A DNA stretch of 5,774 nt from Mycobacterium sp. (GTDB lineage: Bacteria; Actinomycetota; Actinomycetes; Mycobacteriales; Mycobacteriaceae), in the NCBI GenBank assembly GCA_019246375.1, contig JAFAQO010000092.1, forward strand, positions 1-5,774, given 5' to 3'. Under the pieces are notes generated by a model, which had not been told where the DNA came from, ran no database searches, and worked only from the letters and a program-made list of their open reading frames with translations. Made by a program: the position numbers and the translations under genes. This document shows, piece by piece, positions 5,296-5,774 of the stretch; within the stretch, counting starts at the first letter, position 1, and each line of letters begins with the position of its first letter.

Positions 5296-5774
5296 GTGCG
5301 CACCTGCTACATCGGCACTAACTGGAGTCCGGAACCGGAGCTGCCAGCGGTGCCAGCTCCGGCACGGCAGCCGGGGGCGGCGGTGCCGGAGCTCCCGCAG
5401 CCGGAGGCGGCGGTGCCGGCGCTACCGCAACCGGACGCGGCGGTGCCGGAGCTAACGCAACCGGGGGCGGGGTTACCAAACGTGGGGGCAGGGTCGCCGG
5501 AGCTGCCGAAGCTGGCGGCGGCGGTGCCGAAGCCACCGCAGCCGGAGGCGGCGGTGCCGGAGCCGCCGCAGCTGGGGGCAGGGTCGCCGGAGCTGCCGAA
5601 GCTGGCGGCGGCGGTGCCGCAGCCACCGCCGCCGAGGGCGGCGTTGCCGGAGTTACCGCAACCGGGGGCCGCGGCGCCCGAGCAGCCGAAGCCGGCGGCC
5701 GCGGCGCCCGAACAGCCGAAGCCGGCGACCGCGGTACCCGAACAGCCGAAGCCGGCGGCCGCGGTACCCGAACA
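5296..5774 (+). CDS. Pro/Ala-rich decapeptide-repeat protein (3' end outside window)
   Basis: An open frame with no stop to the window edge. It encodes a short lead (RTCYIGTNWSPEPELP) and then tandem repeats near AAVPELPQPE, changing to AAAPEQPKPA towards the right. Function is unknown. Pro/Ala-rich repeats of this kind occur in mycobacterial surface or wall-spanning proteins, but no signal peptide is visible. This frame is preferred over the other open frames because differences between units are often synonymous in it (CTC/CTA Leu, CAG/CAA Gln, GAG/GAA Glu), while the same changes alter residues in the glycine-rich +3 frame. The +3 frame also has a stop at 5319 and no start after it. The start is uncertain: GTG 5296 or TTG 5281 are in frame, neither has a good ribosome binding site, and the frame stays open back to 4864. 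It could therefore be a truncated or rearranged gene at the integration edge. Confidence 0.45.
   Translation, partial: MRTCYIGTNWSPEPELPAVPAPARQPGAAVPELPQPEAAVPALPQPDAAVPELTQPGAGLPNVGAGSPELPKLAAAVPKPPQPEAAVPEPPQLGAGSPELPKLAAAVPQPPPPRAALPELPQPGAAAPEQPKPAAAAPEQPKPATAVPEQPKPAAAVPE
5335..5362. repeat. 9-bp perfect inverted repeat before the decapeptide array
   Basis: CCGGAGCTG at 5335-5343 and CAGCTCCGG at 5354-5362 are exact reverse complements with a ten-base loop. No T-run follows on either strand, so it is not a typical intrinsic terminator. It may be a by-product of the repetitive coding sequence. Confidence 0.5.
5377..5774 (+). repeat. Tandem 30-bp coding repeat, about 13 units plus a partial
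   Basis: Units start at 5377, 5407, 5437, 5467 (short, 21 bp), 5488, 5518, 5548, 5578, 5608, 5638, 5668, 5698, 5728 and 5758 (cut by the window end). All are in phase with the +1 frame. The residue consensus is A-A/G-V/S/A-P-E-L/Q/P-P-Q/K-P/L-x. A higher-order 90-bp period is visible: 5483-5529 and 5573-5619 are identical over 47 bp. The last three full units are nearly the same and form a separate, recently expanded subgroup. Confidence 0.9.

Noticed and set aside
5295..5304. Perfect palindrome GGTGCGCACC over the possible GTG start
   Set aside because: A single 10-bp palindrome in very GC-rich DNA is expected by chance, and no second copy was found.
5318..5626. Minus-strand 102-residue Pro/Ala-rich open frame
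   Set aside because: It is the complement of the repeat array. Unit differences that are silent in the plus-strand frame are not preferentially silent here, and it ends just inside the array.

Overview
The window is about two-thirds G+C or higher, with strong G/C bias at third codon positions and dense, partly overlapping genes. This fits a Mycobacterium-like actinobacterium. No species can be named from the sequence alone.

Layout. (1) Positions 1-1866 (+) hold most of an acyl-CoA oxidase/dehydrogenase-family flavoenzyme whose first residues lie outside the window. (2) Positions 1884-4785 (-) hold a compact three-gene operon for the aerobic methionine salvage pathway. It is transcribed as mtnAB (one fused polypeptide), mtnD, mtnC, and each neighbouring pair overlaps by 4 bp (ATGA, then GTGA). 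The operon converges on the flavoenzyme gene with 17 bp between stop codons. (3) Positions 4786-4894 form a short divergent intergenic region. (4) Positions 4895-5263 (+) hold a small unknown gene with a good ribosome binding site. (5) Its 3' end runs antisense through a probable tRNA terminator and the last 25 nt of a tRNA resembling tRNA-Asn. No tRNA body is present upstream of that fragment, so this looks like the scar of an integration event. (6) From about 5296 to the window edge there is an open frame encoding a Pro/Ala-rich protein built on a 10-residue repeat; it runs off the end.

How the genes work together. The mtn products can convert 5-methylthioribose-1-phosphate stepwise: MtnA isomerase, MtnB dehydratase, MtnC enolase-phosphatase, then MtnD dioxygenase to 2-keto-4-methylthiobutyrate, the direct precursor of methionine. 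The upstream step (MTA phosphorylase, or nucleosidase plus kinase) and the final transaminase are not in the window. The key catalytic and metal-binding residues checked in the four mtn activities are intact.

Most interesting points: the MtnA-MtnB fusion; the tRNA 3'-end scar with a perfect 8-bp inverted repeat at its edge, implying integrated DNA to the right; and the repeat protein at that edge. The enzymes belong to known families. I did not find a demonstrably new multi-gene system. The integration junction is the best lead.
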